NCBI GenBank assembly: GCA_023388935.1 | Contig: JAEWFG010000117.1 | Span: 1-47,193, forward strand | Origin: Pseudomonadota bacterium | GTDB taxonomy: Bacteria; Pseudomonadota; Alphaproteobacteria; Rhizobiales; Xanthobacteraceae | Direction of reading: 5' to 3' | Length of the DNA: 47,193 bases | Translations under genes and position numbers: made by a program | The notes under the pieces: generated by a model | What the model saw: only the letters and a program-made list of their open reading frames with translations | The model's database searches: none | Told to the model about the DNA's origin: nothing | Shown: one piece after another, positions 30,951 through 39,128 of the stretch | Position numbering within the stretch: the stretch's first letter is position 1 | Layout of the letters: the number at the start of each line of letters is the position of its first letter

Positions 30951-31769
30951 ATGTTCAACACGTTGAAACATGCATCAACGCGCAACGCATTGCTGGCGGC
31001 GGTTCTGTTCGCAACTGCACTTCCCGCGTTCGCGCAGGCGCCGACCGAGGCTCAGAAGAGCGCCATCCGGTCCGCATGCCGCTCGGACTTCATGGCGCAC
31101 TGCTCGAGCGTAACGCCCGGCGGCGTGGAAGCGTATCAATGCCTGCAGAAGAACATGTCCAGCCTGTCATCGGGATGCCAGACCGCGGTTCGCGCGGTCG
31201 AGCCCGCTGCGGCTCCGAAGACGGAAGCCGCTCCCGCCAAATCTGAACCGGCAAAGACCGAAGCTGCCCCCAAGACCGAAGCTGCCCCCAAGGTGGAGCC
31301 GGCGCCTGCCGCGCCGAAGGCTGCTGCAGCGAAGCAGCCGAGCAGCGCGCAGGTTGCTGCGATCAAGAGCGCGTGCCGCGCCGATTATCCCAAGGTGTGC
31401 GCCGGCGTGCCGCCGGGCGGCGCGTCCGCGCTGGCATGCCTGGAGAGGAACAAGGCGAAGGTTTCGCCGGCCTGCGAGAAGGCCGTGAGCGCCGCCGGTG
31501 GCGGCGGCGCGGCCGCAACGACTGCGCCTGCGGGCATAGCTCCTGCGGCGGCAGCAGCACCGGCGACCGCGCCAGCCGTGATCGTTTTGCGCCCGCTGCG
31601 GCCACGCGAAGAGCTGCTGATCGTCCGATCGGCCTGCGGCGCCGACGTCCGCACGCTCTGCGCCGGCGTCCAGCCCGGCGGCGGCCGCATCGTGCAATGC
31701 ATCGCCGGCAATGCCGCGTCGCTGTCACCCGCCTGCAAGGAAGTACTCGCCCCGTTCGCTGCGCGATAA
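30951..31769 (+). CDS. Exported protein with three cysteine-rich repeats
   Basis: A 272-residue protein with a signal peptide (ALLAAVLFATALPAFA, then QAP). Three units of about 46 residues each carry exactly C-x7-C-x12-C-x11-C: SACRSDFMAHCSSVTPGG..., SACRADYPKVCAGVPPGG... and SACGADVRTLCAGVQPGG.... The spacing matches the GLG1/Cys-rich FGFR-type repeat seen in short bacterial exported proteins. The units are joined by Ala/Pro/Lys/Glu-rich linkers, the first with repeated KTEAAP. Each unit could form two disulphides in the periplasm. The function is unknown. The ATG at 30951 was chosen because the signal peptide follows it directly. Confidence 0.88.
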   Translation: MFNTLKHASTRNALLAAVLFATALPAFAQAPTEAQKSAIRSACRSDFMAHCSSVTPGGVEAYQCLQKNMSSLSSGCQTAVRAVEPAAAPKTEAAPAKSEPAKTEAAPKTEAAPKVEPAPAAPKAAAAKQPSSAQVAAIKSACRADYPKVCAGVPPGGASALACLERNKAKVSPACEKAVSAAGGGGAAATTAPAGIAPAAAAAPATAPAVIVLRPLRPREELLIVRSACGADVRTLCAGVQPGGGRIVQCIAGNAASLSPACKEVLAPFAAR

Positions 31770-31942
31770 GGCGTCGCACGACGACGCGCCAGAGCGCTCG
31801 ACAATGACGGCCAAGGGGTGAATGAATTTTCGCGCGCCGGCTGCGCCGGACCGAACGGGGCCGTCGTGGCCCGCAGGCCGGTTCCAGCGGTCCGCTGCAC
31901 CATCGTGCTGGTGAACGGGGCGTGGGTGCGTCTGACACGCGG

Positions 31943-32080
31943 ATGGCCAAGCCCGCACGGTTTGGCTATGTTTCGGACCTGACGATTTCGGGCGCGCGCT
32001 ATACGCGTGTCCGAGAGCGAGTTGTGGCGTGCCTCGCCCTGCCGATAATTCCGCTGGCGGAGGACGCTGGAGCACATTAG
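31943..32080 (+). other. Possible 45-codon ORF, PilZ-like fragment
   Basis: Within the 356-bp gap 31770-32125 a small frame reads MAKPARFGYVSDLTISGARYTR and continues to a stop at 32078-32080. The SDLTISGAR piece is reminiscent of the N-x-S-x-x-G part of PilZ domains, but the RxxxR motif and remaining strands are missing and no ribosome site is seen. It could be a decayed remnant or chance. Apart from it and the operator at 32093, the gap holds nothing I recognise. Confidence 0.25.
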
Positions 32081-32092
32081 TCTACCCCCAAA

Positions 32093-32110
32093 TAGTAAGT
32101 ATACTGTCAA
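32093..32110. promoter_or_regulatory. Candidate MarR operator 1
   Basis: TAGTAAGTATACTGTCAA is centred on the perfect dyad AGTATACT and lies 15 bp before the start codon of the monooxygenase gene. It shares GT-x-AGTAT-x-CTGTCAA with the site at 36317-36334 ahead of the gentisate dioxygenase gene. A regulator bound here would block transcription or translation start. Confidence 0.6.
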
Positions 32111-32125
32111 TTAGGGAGGAAGACG

Positions 32126-33265
32126 TTGCGGATCGCCGTGATCGGCGGAGGGCCCGGGGGGCTCTACTTCGCCTATCTCTGGAAGAAACGTCACCCCGAG
32201 GATCAGGTCGACCTGTTCGAACAGAACCCGGCCGACGCGACTTGGGGCTTTGGCGTCGTGTTCTCCGACCAGGCGCTGGAATTCCTGCGCGCCGACGACC
32301 CCGAGACGGTCGATGCGATCGCGCCGCATATGGAGAGCTGGGAGAACATCACGCTCAACCTCAATGGCGACAGTGTCGCCATCGACGGCGTCGGCTTCTC
32401 CTCGATCGGCCGTCTCGAGCTTTTGAAGTTCCTGCAGCAGCGCGCGCTCGATGCCGGCGTCACGCCGCGCTTCGATACGCAGATCCATACCATCGACGAG
32501 CTCAATGGCCACGACCTGATCGTCGCTGCCGACGGGCTGAACTCGCTGGTACGCCGCGCCTTCGAAGGCGATTTCGGCACCTCGCTGTCCTACTCCTCCA
32601 ACAAGTTCGTCTGGTACGGCACCTCGAAGCACTTCGACACGCTGTCGCAAACCTTCGTCAAGACCGACCACGGCGCCTTCAACGCCCATCACTACCGCTA
32701 CTCGCCGACCATGAGCACCTTCCTGGTCGAATGCGACCACCCAACCTGGCAGGCCTATGGCTTCGCCTACAAGGACGTCGAGCAATCCAAGGGCATCTGC
32801 GAGGAGGTATTTGCGGACACGCTCGGCGGCCACTGCCTCGTCTCCAACAAATCGGTCTGGCGCAACTTTCCGTGGGTCTGGAACGAGCACTGGTCCTTCA
32901 AGAACATGGTGCTGATCGGCGACGCCCTGCACTCGGCGCATTTCTCGATCGGCTCCGGCACGCGGCTCGCGATCGAGGACGCCATTGCGCTGGTCAAGGC
33001 GCTAGAATCGGACGCGCATCTGTCGACCGCGCTGCATCGCTACCAGGCCGCGCGCAAGCCGGTGGTGCAGAAGCTCGTCAATGCCGCACGCACCAGCGCC
33101 TTCTGGTACGAGCAGTTTGCCCAGCACATGCAGCTCGACCTGATGGATTTTGCCTATAGCTACATCACGCGATCCGGCCGCATCGACGATTCCCGGCTGC
33201 GTGCGATGTCACCGGCATTCATGGCGCGCTACGAGGCCGCCAAGAACGGCGGGGACGTGGCATGA
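32126..33265 (+). CDS. FAD-dependent monooxygenase, aryl-CoA hydroxylase-like
   Basis: A 379-residue group A flavin monooxygenase. It shows the FAD loop IAVIGGGPGGLYFAYLW, the DG motif HDLIVAADGLNSLVRR and the second FAD motif MVLIGDALHSAHFSIGSGTRLAIEDA. The sequence resembles salicyloyl-CoA 5-hydroxylase (SdgC) and the N-terminal part of anthraniloyl-CoA monooxygenase, which act on CoA thioesters. With the adjacent CoA ligase and gentisate dioxygenase, 5-hydroxylation to gentisyl-CoA is the best guess. The start is a TTG (32126), supported by a perfect AGGGAGGAAG ribosome site. The stop overlaps the next start (ATGA). Confidence 0.86.
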   Translation: MRIAVIGGGPGGLYFAYLWKKRHPEDQVDLFEQNPADATWGFGVVFSDQALEFLRADDPETVDAIAPHMESWENITLNLNGDSVAIDGVGFSSIGRLELLKFLQQRALDAGVTPRFDTQIHTIDELNGHDLIVAADGLNSLVRRAFEGDFGTSLSYSSNKFVWYGTSKHFDTLSQTFVKTDHGAFNAHHYRYSPTMSTFLVECDHPTWQAYGFAYKDVEQSKGICEEVFADTLGGHCLVSNKSVWRNFPWVWNEHWSFKNMVLIGDALHSAHFSIGSGTRLAIEDAIALVKALESDAHLSTALHRYQAARKPVVQKLVNAARTSAFWYEQFAQHMQLDLMDFAYSYITRSGRIDDSRLRAMSPAFMARYEAAKNGGDVA

Positions 33266-34875
33266 GCAACGAGATTCGCGACCAGGTGCCGGCCGACACC
33301 CCGGCCGCGCGGGAGATCGGCTTTGCCGTTCCGGAAATCTACAACGCCAGCCGCGTGCTGTTCGACAATCTGGCCAAGGGGCGCAGCGACAAGTCCGCGC
33401 TGATAGGGCCGGCGGGCACGCGCAGCTATGCCGAGCTCTGCGCGGAAGCTTGCCGGTGGGGCAACGGTTTTGCCTCGCTGGGGCTGAAGCGCGGCGACCG
33501 CGTGCTGTTGTTCCTCGACGACACGCCGGCCTATCCCGCCGCCTTCTTCGGCGCGGTGCGCGCGGGCTTCGTCCCGCTCCTCATCAACACGCTGACTCCG
33601 CCGGACCTGCTGCAATTCTATCTCGCCGATTCCGGCGCAGCCGCTGCGGTCGCGGACGCCGAGTTTTGTGCGCGCTTCGATGCGGAAGCCTGCAAGGACA
33701 CGAGCCTGCACACGCTGATCGTCGTGAACGGTGCGGCGGGCGATCACGCTGCGCCTGCCGCGGTCGCGGCAGCGAGCTGGCTCACGCAATTCCCGGACGA
33801 GCTGGCGGAAGCGGACACCCATCGCAACGAGATGGCGTTCTGGATGTATTCCTCCGGCTCGACCGGCCGGCCCAAAGGCATCGTGCATCTCCAGCACGAC
33901 ATGGCCTATAGCGAGGTCGCTTTTGCGCAGAACGTGTTGAAGCTGACGCCCGGCGACATCTGCTTCTCGGTGCCAAAGATCTTCTTCGCCTATGGCTTCG
34001 GCAACTCAATCACCTTCCCGTTCTCGGCCGGCGCGACGACGCTGCTGCTGCCGGGCCAACCGAAGCCGGCAGCGATCTTTTCGGCAATTGAGCAGTACAA
34101 GCCGACGGTCTTCTTCGGCCTGCCGACGCTCTACACCTCCCTGACCAAGGCCGAGGGCGCACAACTGACGAACTTCTCGTCGCTGCGCATGGCGCTTTCC
34201 GCGGCAGAGGTCCTCTCTGCCGAAGTCTTCAACGGCTGGAAGACACTCACGGGGCTCGAGATCGTCGAAGGCCTCGGTTCGACCGAGGTGCTGCACATCT
34301 ATCTCTCCAACCGCCCCGATCGGAAGAAGCTCGGCGCCGCCGGCCTGCGCGTGCCCGGCTACGAGGTCGCGCTTCGCGATAAGGACGGCCGAGACGTCGG
34401 CGACAATGAGGAAGGCATCTTGTGGGTGCGGGGCGATTCCAATGCGCCGCTGTACTGGAACCGGCCGGACAAATCCACCGAGACTATCCGCGAGGGTGGC
34501 TGGATCTACACCGGCGACCGTTTCGTCCGCGATAGCGACGGCTTCCACTTCTTCCGCGGCCGCGCCGACGATCTCATCAAGATCTCCGGCCAGTGGGTCT
34601 ACCCGCTCGAGGTCGAGTTGTGCCTCGCCGACCACCCCGACATCCGCGAATGCGCTGTGTTCGCCGCCGAGCTGCCGGATCGCCGCATGACGCTGAAGGC
34701 GGTGGTGGTGATGAACAACCGCGCCGTCGACCAGGGCGAAGCGACGCGGCGGCTGCAAGATTACGTCAAGGCCAAGCTGCTGCCCTACAAATATCCGCGC
34801 GAGGTGATCTTCATCGACGAATTGCCGAAGACGGGCACAGGGAAGATTGATCGGCAGGCGTTGCTGAGGATGTGA
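33262..34875 (+). CDS. Benzoate-CoA ligase family enzyme (aryl-CoA ligase)
   Basis: A 537-residue adenylate-forming enzyme activating an aromatic acid to its CoA thioester. Motifs present: P-loop MYSSGSTGRPKGIVH, the substrate region PKIFFAYGFGNSITFPF, GLGSTEVLH, GGWIYTGDRF, the hinge RADDLIKISGQWVYPLE, and the catalytic lysine in LPKTGTGKIDRQ. Length and the YGFGN segment match benzoate-CoA ligases; salicylate or anthranilate are possible substrates. The ATG overlaps the monooxygenase stop by four bases, so the ligase and hydroxylase are coupled and likely act in sequence. Confidence 0.92.
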   Translation: MSNEIRDQVPADTPAAREIGFAVPEIYNASRVLFDNLAKGRSDKSALIGPAGTRSYAELCAEACRWGNGFASLGLKRGDRVLLFLDDTPAYPAAFFGAVRAGFVPLLINTLTPPDLLQFYLADSGAAAAVADAEFCARFDAEACKDTSLHTLIVVNGAAGDHAAPAAVAAASWLTQFPDELAEADTHRNEMAFWMYSSGSTGRPKGIVHLQHDMAYSEVAFAQNVLKLTPGDICFSVPKIFFAYGFGNSITFPFSAGATTLLLPGQPKPAAIFSAIEQYKPTVFFGLPTLYTSLTKAEGAQLTNFSSLRMALSAAEVLSAEVFNGWKTLTGLEIVEGLGSTEVLHIYLSNRPDRKKLGAAGLRVPGYEVALRDKDGRDVGDNEEGILWVRGDSNAPLYWNRPDKSTETIREGGWIYTGDRFVRDSDGFHFFRGRADDLIKISGQWVYPLEVELCLADHPDIRECAVFAAELPDRRMTLKAVVVMNNRAVDQGEATRRLQDYVKAKLLPYKYPREVIFIDELPKTGTGKIDRQALLRM

Positions 34876-34904
34876 GGCAAGGGCGCCGCCACATTCTCGC
34901 TGTC

Positions 34905-35052
34905 GTCCCCGCCTAGTGCGCAATTGCGCACGGGGGCGGGGACCCATACCCCCAGGGAGTGGCTGCGACGCGAGACTGGTAACTCCGAGTCTTCGTAAGA
35001 ACTGCTCCCTGGGATTATGGGTCCCGGGCTCGCGCTACGCGCGCCCCGGGAC
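34905..35052. repeat. Compound palindromic repeat
   Basis: The element lies between convergent genes. Arms GTCCCCGCC (34905-34913) and GGCGGGGAC (34935-34943) enclose the perfect palindrome TGCGCAATTGCGCA (34917-34930). A second pair, GTCCCGGG (35021-35028) and CCCGGGAC (35045-35052), follows. This looks like a dispersed intergenic repeat and may act as a bidirectional terminator. Confidence 0.7.
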
Positions 35053-35091
35053 GACAGTGGAGAATGAGGCGCGAGCGCTGCCTCCCTCCCC

Positions 35092-35604
35092 TCACACCGC
35101 CTTCCCCAGATGCTCCAGCGCATCCTCTGCCCGCAGCGGCACTCTTGATGCCTCGTTGTTGAGATCGACGAGTTGCGCCAGGAGCCCCATCAGCGCCTTG
35201 CGGTCGGCGGGTTTCAGCGGCTCCATCATGCGCGCCTGGGCGCGCTCGACCGCGGGGATGATCTCGCGCAAGATCGCCGTGCCGGATTTGGTTAAATAGA
35301 GCAGCTTGATCCGCCTGTCCTCGGGCGCCGGCTTGCGCTCGATATAGTCCTTGGCCTGAAGGCGCTCGATCACGCTGCCGAGCGTGGAGCGATCGAAGGC
35401 GATCACCGCCGACAGGCGCGTCGCGTCGATGCCGGGATGGGTGTGGATCGCGATCAGCGCCGCATATTGCACCGGCGTGAGATCGACCGCCTTGCACTCC
35501 TCCATGAAGATCGAGACCGCGATCTGCTGCATGCGCCGGAACAGATAGCCCGGCGCGGCATAGACCGCGTCCATCGTGATCGGAGAAAGGGGCTTACTCG
35601 GCAT
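35092..35604 (-). CDS. MarR-family transcriptional regulator
   Basis: A 170-residue winged-helix repressor-type protein. The fold is evident: helices around QQIAVSIFMEECKAVDLTPVQYAALIAI, recognition region DATRLSAVIAFDRSTLGSVIERLQAKDYIER, the wing KPAPEDRRIKLLYLT and a C-terminal dimerisation helix. Such regulators of aromatic catabolism usually release DNA on binding the aromatic acid or its CoA ester. The start at 35604 (MPSKPLSPITMDAVY) overlaps the end of the upstream isomerase gene by 11 bp. It probably binds the two related sites at 32093 and 36317. Confidence 0.9.
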   Translation of the reverse strand: MPSKPLSPITMDAVYAAPGYLFRRMQQIAVSIFMEECKAVDLTPVQYAALIAIHTHPGIDATRLSAVIAFDRSTLGSVIERLQAKDYIERKPAPEDRRIKLLYLTKSGTAILREIIPAVERAQARMMEPLKPADRKALMGLLAQLVDLNNEASRVPLRAEDALEHLGKAV

Positions 35605-36226
35605 CGGGCTGTTTCTCCGGTGCGGCATCGGCGAAGGCCGGCAGCGCCTTTGCGGCAGCCTCCGCCTTGAGCAGGCGGGGGTAGGCGGAGACGTCGACGC
35701 CGAAGCGGCGCGCATTGGCGAGCTGCGGCACCAGGCAGAGGTCGGCGAGCGTCGGCGCATCGCCGAAGCAGAATGGGCCGGGTTCGTCCCTGATCAGCGT
35801 CTCGCAGGCCGACAGGCCCTCGCGGTTGACCCACGCCGCCCATTCCTGGACTTTCTCTTCGGCCAGACCGAGTTCGCGCAGCCGCGCCAGCACTTTCAGG
35901 TTCTGCACCGGATGGGTGTCGCAGGCGATCGCCAGCGCGAACGCCCTCACCTTTGCGCGCCGCAGCGGATCCTTCGGCAGCAGCGGTGGATTAGGGTGCG
36001 TCTCGTCGAGCCACTCAATGATCGCGACCGATTGGGTCAGCACCGCACCTGCATCATTCTCCAGCGCCGGCACCAGCCCCTGGGGATTGATGGCGAGATA
36101 GGCCGGCGCGCACTGCTCGCCCTTGCGCAAATGATGCGGCAGGTGCTCGGCACCGAGGCCCTTGAGGTTCAGCGCGATCCGCACGCGATAGGCGGCGCTG
36201 GAGCGAAAATAGCCGTGCAGCTTCAT
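35594..36226 (-). CDS. Maleylpyruvate/maleylacetoacetate isomerase (zeta-class GST)
   Basis: A 210-residue glutathione-dependent cis-trans isomerase. The zeta signature is clear at the N-terminus: GYFRSSAAYRVRIALNLKG (with the SSxxxRVRIAL active site), then NPQGLVPALE and QSVAIIEWLDE, and the C-terminal CFGDAPTLADLCLVPQL. In the gentisate route it converts maleylpyruvate, the product of gentisate dioxygenase, into fumarylpyruvate. The ATG at 36226 follows AGGGAGGG. It is divergent from the dioxygenase gene and cotranscribed with the MarR gene. Confidence 0.92.
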   Translation of the reverse strand: MKLHGYFRSSAAYRVRIALNLKGLGAEHLPHHLRKGEQCAPAYLAINPQGLVPALENDAGAVLTQSVAIIEWLDETHPNPPLLPKDPLRRAKVRAFALAIACDTHPVQNLKVLARLRELGLAEEKVQEWAAWVNREGLSACETLIRDEPGPFCFGDAPTLADLCLVPQLANARRFGVDVSAYPRLLKAEAAAKALPAFADAAPEKQPDAE

Positions 36227-36251
36227 CGGAACCCTCCCTGTTTCATTCGTC

Positions 36252-36286
36252 ATTCCGGGGCGACGCGCCAGCGTCGAGCCCGGAAT
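36252..36286. repeat. Palindromic repeat upstream of the isomerase gene
   Basis: ATTCCGGGGCGACGC (36252-36266) pairs with GCGTCGAGCCCGGAAT (36271-36286) except for small interruptions, with a GCCA loop. It is a typical dispersed palindrome, here placed between divergent genes and close to the candidate operator. Confidence 0.7.
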
Positions 36287-36316
36287 CCATAGCCACCAAG
36301 ATTGACGCTACAAAGA

Positions 36317-36334
36317 TTGTCAGTATGCTGTCAA
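36317..36334. promoter_or_regulatory. Candidate MarR operator 2
   Basis: TTGTCAGTATGCTGTCAA is an imperfect 18-bp palindrome (14 of 18 positions symmetric) of MarR type, 28 bp before the dioxygenase ATG and 90 bp from the divergent isomerase start. It closely resembles the site at 32093-32110. Confidence 0.62.
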
Positions 36335-36362
36335 ACTTAACGAAAATGACGGGAGGCGCGCC

Positions 36363-37403
36363 ATGGAAGCCGTGACCAAGACGCCGGAACGCGAGGCGTT
36401 CTACAGGAAGATCGACGGCGAAAATCTCACCGCGCTGTGGACGGTGATGAGCGACCTGATCACGCCGGAGCCGAAGAGCGCCTGCCGGCCGCATTTGTGG
36501 AAATTCGACGTCATCCGCGACTACATGACCGAGGCCGGCAAGCTGATCACAGCCAAGGAAGCCGAGCGGCGCGTGCTGGTGCTGGAAAATCCCGGCCTGC
36601 GCGGGCAATCCAAGATCACGACGTCGCTCTATGCCGGCGTGCAGATGGTGGTGCCCGGCGATGTCGCGCCCGCGCACCGGCACAGCCAGTCGGCGCTGCG
36701 CTTCGTGCTCGAAGGCAAGGGCGCCCATACCGCGGTCGACGGCGAGCGCACCGCGATGGCGCCCGGCGACTTCATCATCACGCCGTCGATGACCTGGCAC
36801 GATCATTCCAACGAGACGAGCGAGCCGATGTTCTGGCTCGACGGCCTCGACATTCCCCTCGTCCAGTTCTTCGACTGCTCCTTTGCGGAAGGGTCGAAGG
36901 AAGACCAGCAAAAGATCACCAAGCCGGCCGGCGACAGTTTTGCGCGCTACGGCCACAATCTCCTGCCGGTCGACGTCAAGCGGAGCTCGAAGACCTCGCC
37001 GATCTTCAGCTATCCTTACGCCTACACCCGCGAGGCGCTGGAGAAAGCCAGGACGCGCGAGGAGTGGGACGCCTGCCACGGGTTGAAGCTGAAGTTCAGC
37101 AATCCCGAGACCGGCGATTTCGCGATGCCGACCATCGGCACCTTCATTCAGTTGCTTCCCAAGGGCTTCAAGACCGCGCGCTATCGCTCGACCGATGCGA
37201 CCGTGTTCTGTCCGATCGAAGGCCGGGGCCGCAGCCGGATCGGCGATGCGACCTTTGAATGGGGCCCGCGCGATTTGTTCGTGGTGCCGAGCTGGCACTG
37301 GGTCACGCACGAGGCCGAAGACGACGCCGTGCTGTTCAGCTTCTCCGATCGCCCGGTGCAGCAGAAGCTCGACCTGTTCCGCGAGGATCGAGGGAACGTG
37401 TGA
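36363..37403 (+). CDS. Gentisate 1,2-dioxygenase
   Basis: A 346-residue bicupin Fe(II) enzyme that opens the gentisate ring to maleylpyruvate. The N-terminal cupin has the metal motif APAHRHSQSALRFVLEG and the second-motif TPSMTWHDHSN; the C-terminal cupin (RSTDATVFCPIEGRGRSRIGD... VPSWHWVTHEAED) is also well formed. The length is normal for the family. A GGGAGG ribosome site precedes the ATG. The product goes to the divergent zeta-GST isomerase; a fumarylpyruvate hydrolase is not in the window. Confidence 0.93.
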   Translation: MEAVTKTPEREAFYRKIDGENLTALWTVMSDLITPEPKSACRPHLWKFDVIRDYMTEAGKLITAKEAERRVLVLENPGLRGQSKITTSLYAGVQMVVPGDVAPAHRHSQSALRFVLEGKGAHTAVDGERTAMAPGDFIITPSMTWHDHSNETSEPMFWLDGLDIPLVQFFDCSFAEGSKEDQQKITKPAGDSFARYGHNLLPVDVKRSSKTSPIFSYPYAYTREALEKARTREEWDACHGLKLKFSNPETGDFAMPTIGTFIQLLPKGFKTARYRSTDATVFCPIEGRGRSRIGDATFEWGPRDLFVVPSWHWVTHEAEDDAVLFSFSDRPVQQKLDLFREDRGNV

Positions 37404-37423
37404 GGCCCCGCTCCTAGCCACAC

Positions 37424-37509
37424 CGTCATTGCGAGCGCAGCGAAGCAATCCAGAGTCTCTCCGCGGAGAAAGACTGGATTGCTTCGTCACTTCGCTCCTC
37501 GCAATGACG
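37424..37509. repeat. Long palindromic repeat (CGTCATTGCGAG type)
   Basis: The left arm starts CGTCATTGCGAG and contains GAAGCAATCCAG; the right arm contains CTGGATTGCTTC and ends CTCGCAATGACG. Inner TCTCTCCGCGGAGA can form the tip. This is the best-known style of Bradyrhizobium intergenic palindrome. It separates two convergent genes (stops at 37403 and 37517), so it may serve as a terminator for both. Confidence 0.88.
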
Positions 37510-37516
37510 ATTGCGG

Positions 37517-38341
37517 CTACCGCCAGTGCAAGAGCCGCGTCTCCAGCCAGCCGATCACCTTCCCCACCGCAAGCCCGAACACCGACAGGATCACGACGCC
37601 CGCAAGCAGCTGATCCGTCTGCATCAGATTGCCCGCCTGGAGCACGAACGCGCCGATGCCGTATTGCGCGCCGATCATCTCGGCGCTGACGACGAGGAGC
37701 AGCGCCACTGATGCCGTGATGCGGAAGCCTGCGAGGATCGCGGGCAGCGCGCCCGGCCAGATCACCTTGCGCACGATGGTGGCGAAGGGAACGTTGAAAC
37801 TCTGGGCCATCCGGATGAGGTTGCGCGGTACTGCATCGACGCCGCTGTAGACGGAGATCGCGGTCGAGAAGAAGACGCCGAGCGCAATGGTCGCGATCTT
37901 CGGCTCTTCGCCGATGCCGAGCCAGAGGATCAGAAGCGGCAACAGCGCGATCTTCGGGATCGGGAACAGCGCCGAGATGAAGGTAATGCCGACGCTGCGC
38001 GCGAGCCGCGACAGACCGATGGCAAAGCCGACGGCGACACCGGCTGCCGTCCCGAGCAGCCAGCCGACGCCGATGCGCAGCAGCGAGGCGGACAGATGCT
38101 GCCAGAGCGCGCCTGACATCGCGAGCTCGTAGATCGCGCGCGCGATCGCAGAGGGCGCCGGCAGGAACAGCGGATTGACCAGACCGGCGCTGCCTGCGGC
38201 TTGCCAGATCGCAATCACCAGTGCGAGCGCGATCCAGCCGCCGAAGCGGCTGCTCGCGGGCACGAAGCCGGCACCACGGAAGCGGACCCGTCGTGCCGCT
38301 TCATCCTTCGAAGTCACTTCCGCCGGCGCGCGATCAAGCAT
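37517..38341 (-). CDS. ABC transporter permease (NitT/TauT type)
   Basis: A 274-residue inner-membrane protein with about six helices (WIALALVIAIWQAAG; LGTAAGVAVGFAIGLS; KIALLPLLILWLGIG; ALLLVVSAEMIGA) and the coupling loop AVPRNLIRMAQSFNVPFATIVRKVIWPGALP. The start MLDRAPAEVTSK at 38341 overlaps the ATPase stop by 8 bp; a longer start at 38362 is possible. It is the last gene of the FAD-oxidoreductase/ABC operon. Confidence 0.9.
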   Translation of the reverse strand: MLDRAPAEVTSKDEAARRVRFRGAGFVPASSRFGGWIALALVIAIWQAAGSAGLVNPLFLPAPSAIARAIYELAMSGALWQHLSASLLRIGVGWLLGTAAGVAVGFAIGLSRLARSVGITFISALFPIPKIALLPLLILWLGIGEEPKIATIALGVFFSTAISVYSGVDAVPRNLIRMAQSFNVPFATIVRKVIWPGALPAILAGFRITASVALLLVVSAEMIGAQYGIGAFVLQAGNLMQTDQLLAGVVILSVFGLAVGKVIGWLETRLLHWR

Positions 38342-39107
38342 GCTGGACCTCGCGCTCGGCATCGATCGCCTCGTTGCGGATCAGCGACCAGATCTGGTTC
38401 TGGAGCGCGAGCAGCTTTTCACGCGCGGCAGCTTCGCCGCGTGCCGCACGCGTCATCGGCACGGTCACGACCTCGCGAATGCGGCCGGGACGGCGCGACA
38501 GCACCACGATGCGATCGGCCAGGCGCGCGGCCTCTTCGAGATTGTGGGTGACGTAGACCGCGCCCATGCCGCCGTCGGCGAGCAGGCGGACGAAATCCTC
38601 CATCAGGAGCTCGCGGGTCTGCGAATCCAGCGCCGACAGCGGTTCATCCATCAGCAGGATGGCGGGGCGCACCGCGAGCGCGCGCGAAATGCCGACGCGC
38701 TGGCGCATGCCGCCGGAGAGCTGCTTTGGATAGGTCTTGCGAAAATCGGCGAGGCCAGTGCGGCGCAAGGCATCGTCGACCAGCGCGCGGCGTTGCGCCG
38801 CCGAGAGCTGGGTGTGCAGCAGCGGGAATTCGACATTTTCCTCCACCGTCGCCCAGGGCAGCAGCGCAAAGTCCTGGAACACGAAGGTCAGCGGATTAAG
38901 ACTGTCCGCCGGCGGCGCGCCGCGCAGCTCGGGCGCGCCTGACGTCGGTTGCAACAGCCCGCCGAGGATCGACAGCAGCGTGCTCTTGCCGCAGCCCGAG
39001 GGACCAACGATCGCCACCACCTCGCCGGCACTGACCGTGAAGGAGACATCGTCGAGCACGGCAAGGTCGCCAAAACGATGACTGATGTGGTTGGCGATCA
39101 GGTCCAT
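38334..39107 (-). CDS. ABC transporter ATPase (NitT/TauT type)
   Basis: A 257-residue ATPase with Walker A GPSGCGKST, Q-loop FVFQDFALLPW, signature LSGGMRQRVGISRAL, Walker B ILLMDEPLSALD and switch VTHNLEEA. It belongs to the SsuB/TauB/NrtD group. It pairs with the overlapping permease gene and with the binding protein encoded upstream, from which it is separated by a large palindromic element (39129-39257). Confidence 0.93.
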   Translation of the reverse strand: MDLIANHISHRFGDLAVLDDVSFTVSAGEVVAIVGPSGCGKSTLLSILGGLLQPTSGAPELRGAPPADSLNPLTFVFQDFALLPWATVEENVEFPLLHTQLSAAQRRALVDDALRRTGLADFRKTYPKQLSGGMRQRVGISRALAVRPAILLMDEPLSALDSQTRELLMEDFVRLLADGGMGAVYVTHNLEEAARLADRIVVLSRRPGRIREVVTVPMTRAARGEAAAREKLLALQNQIWSLIRNEAIDAEREVQHA

Positions 39108-39128
39108 GCGCCGACCTCCACCCTCGAA

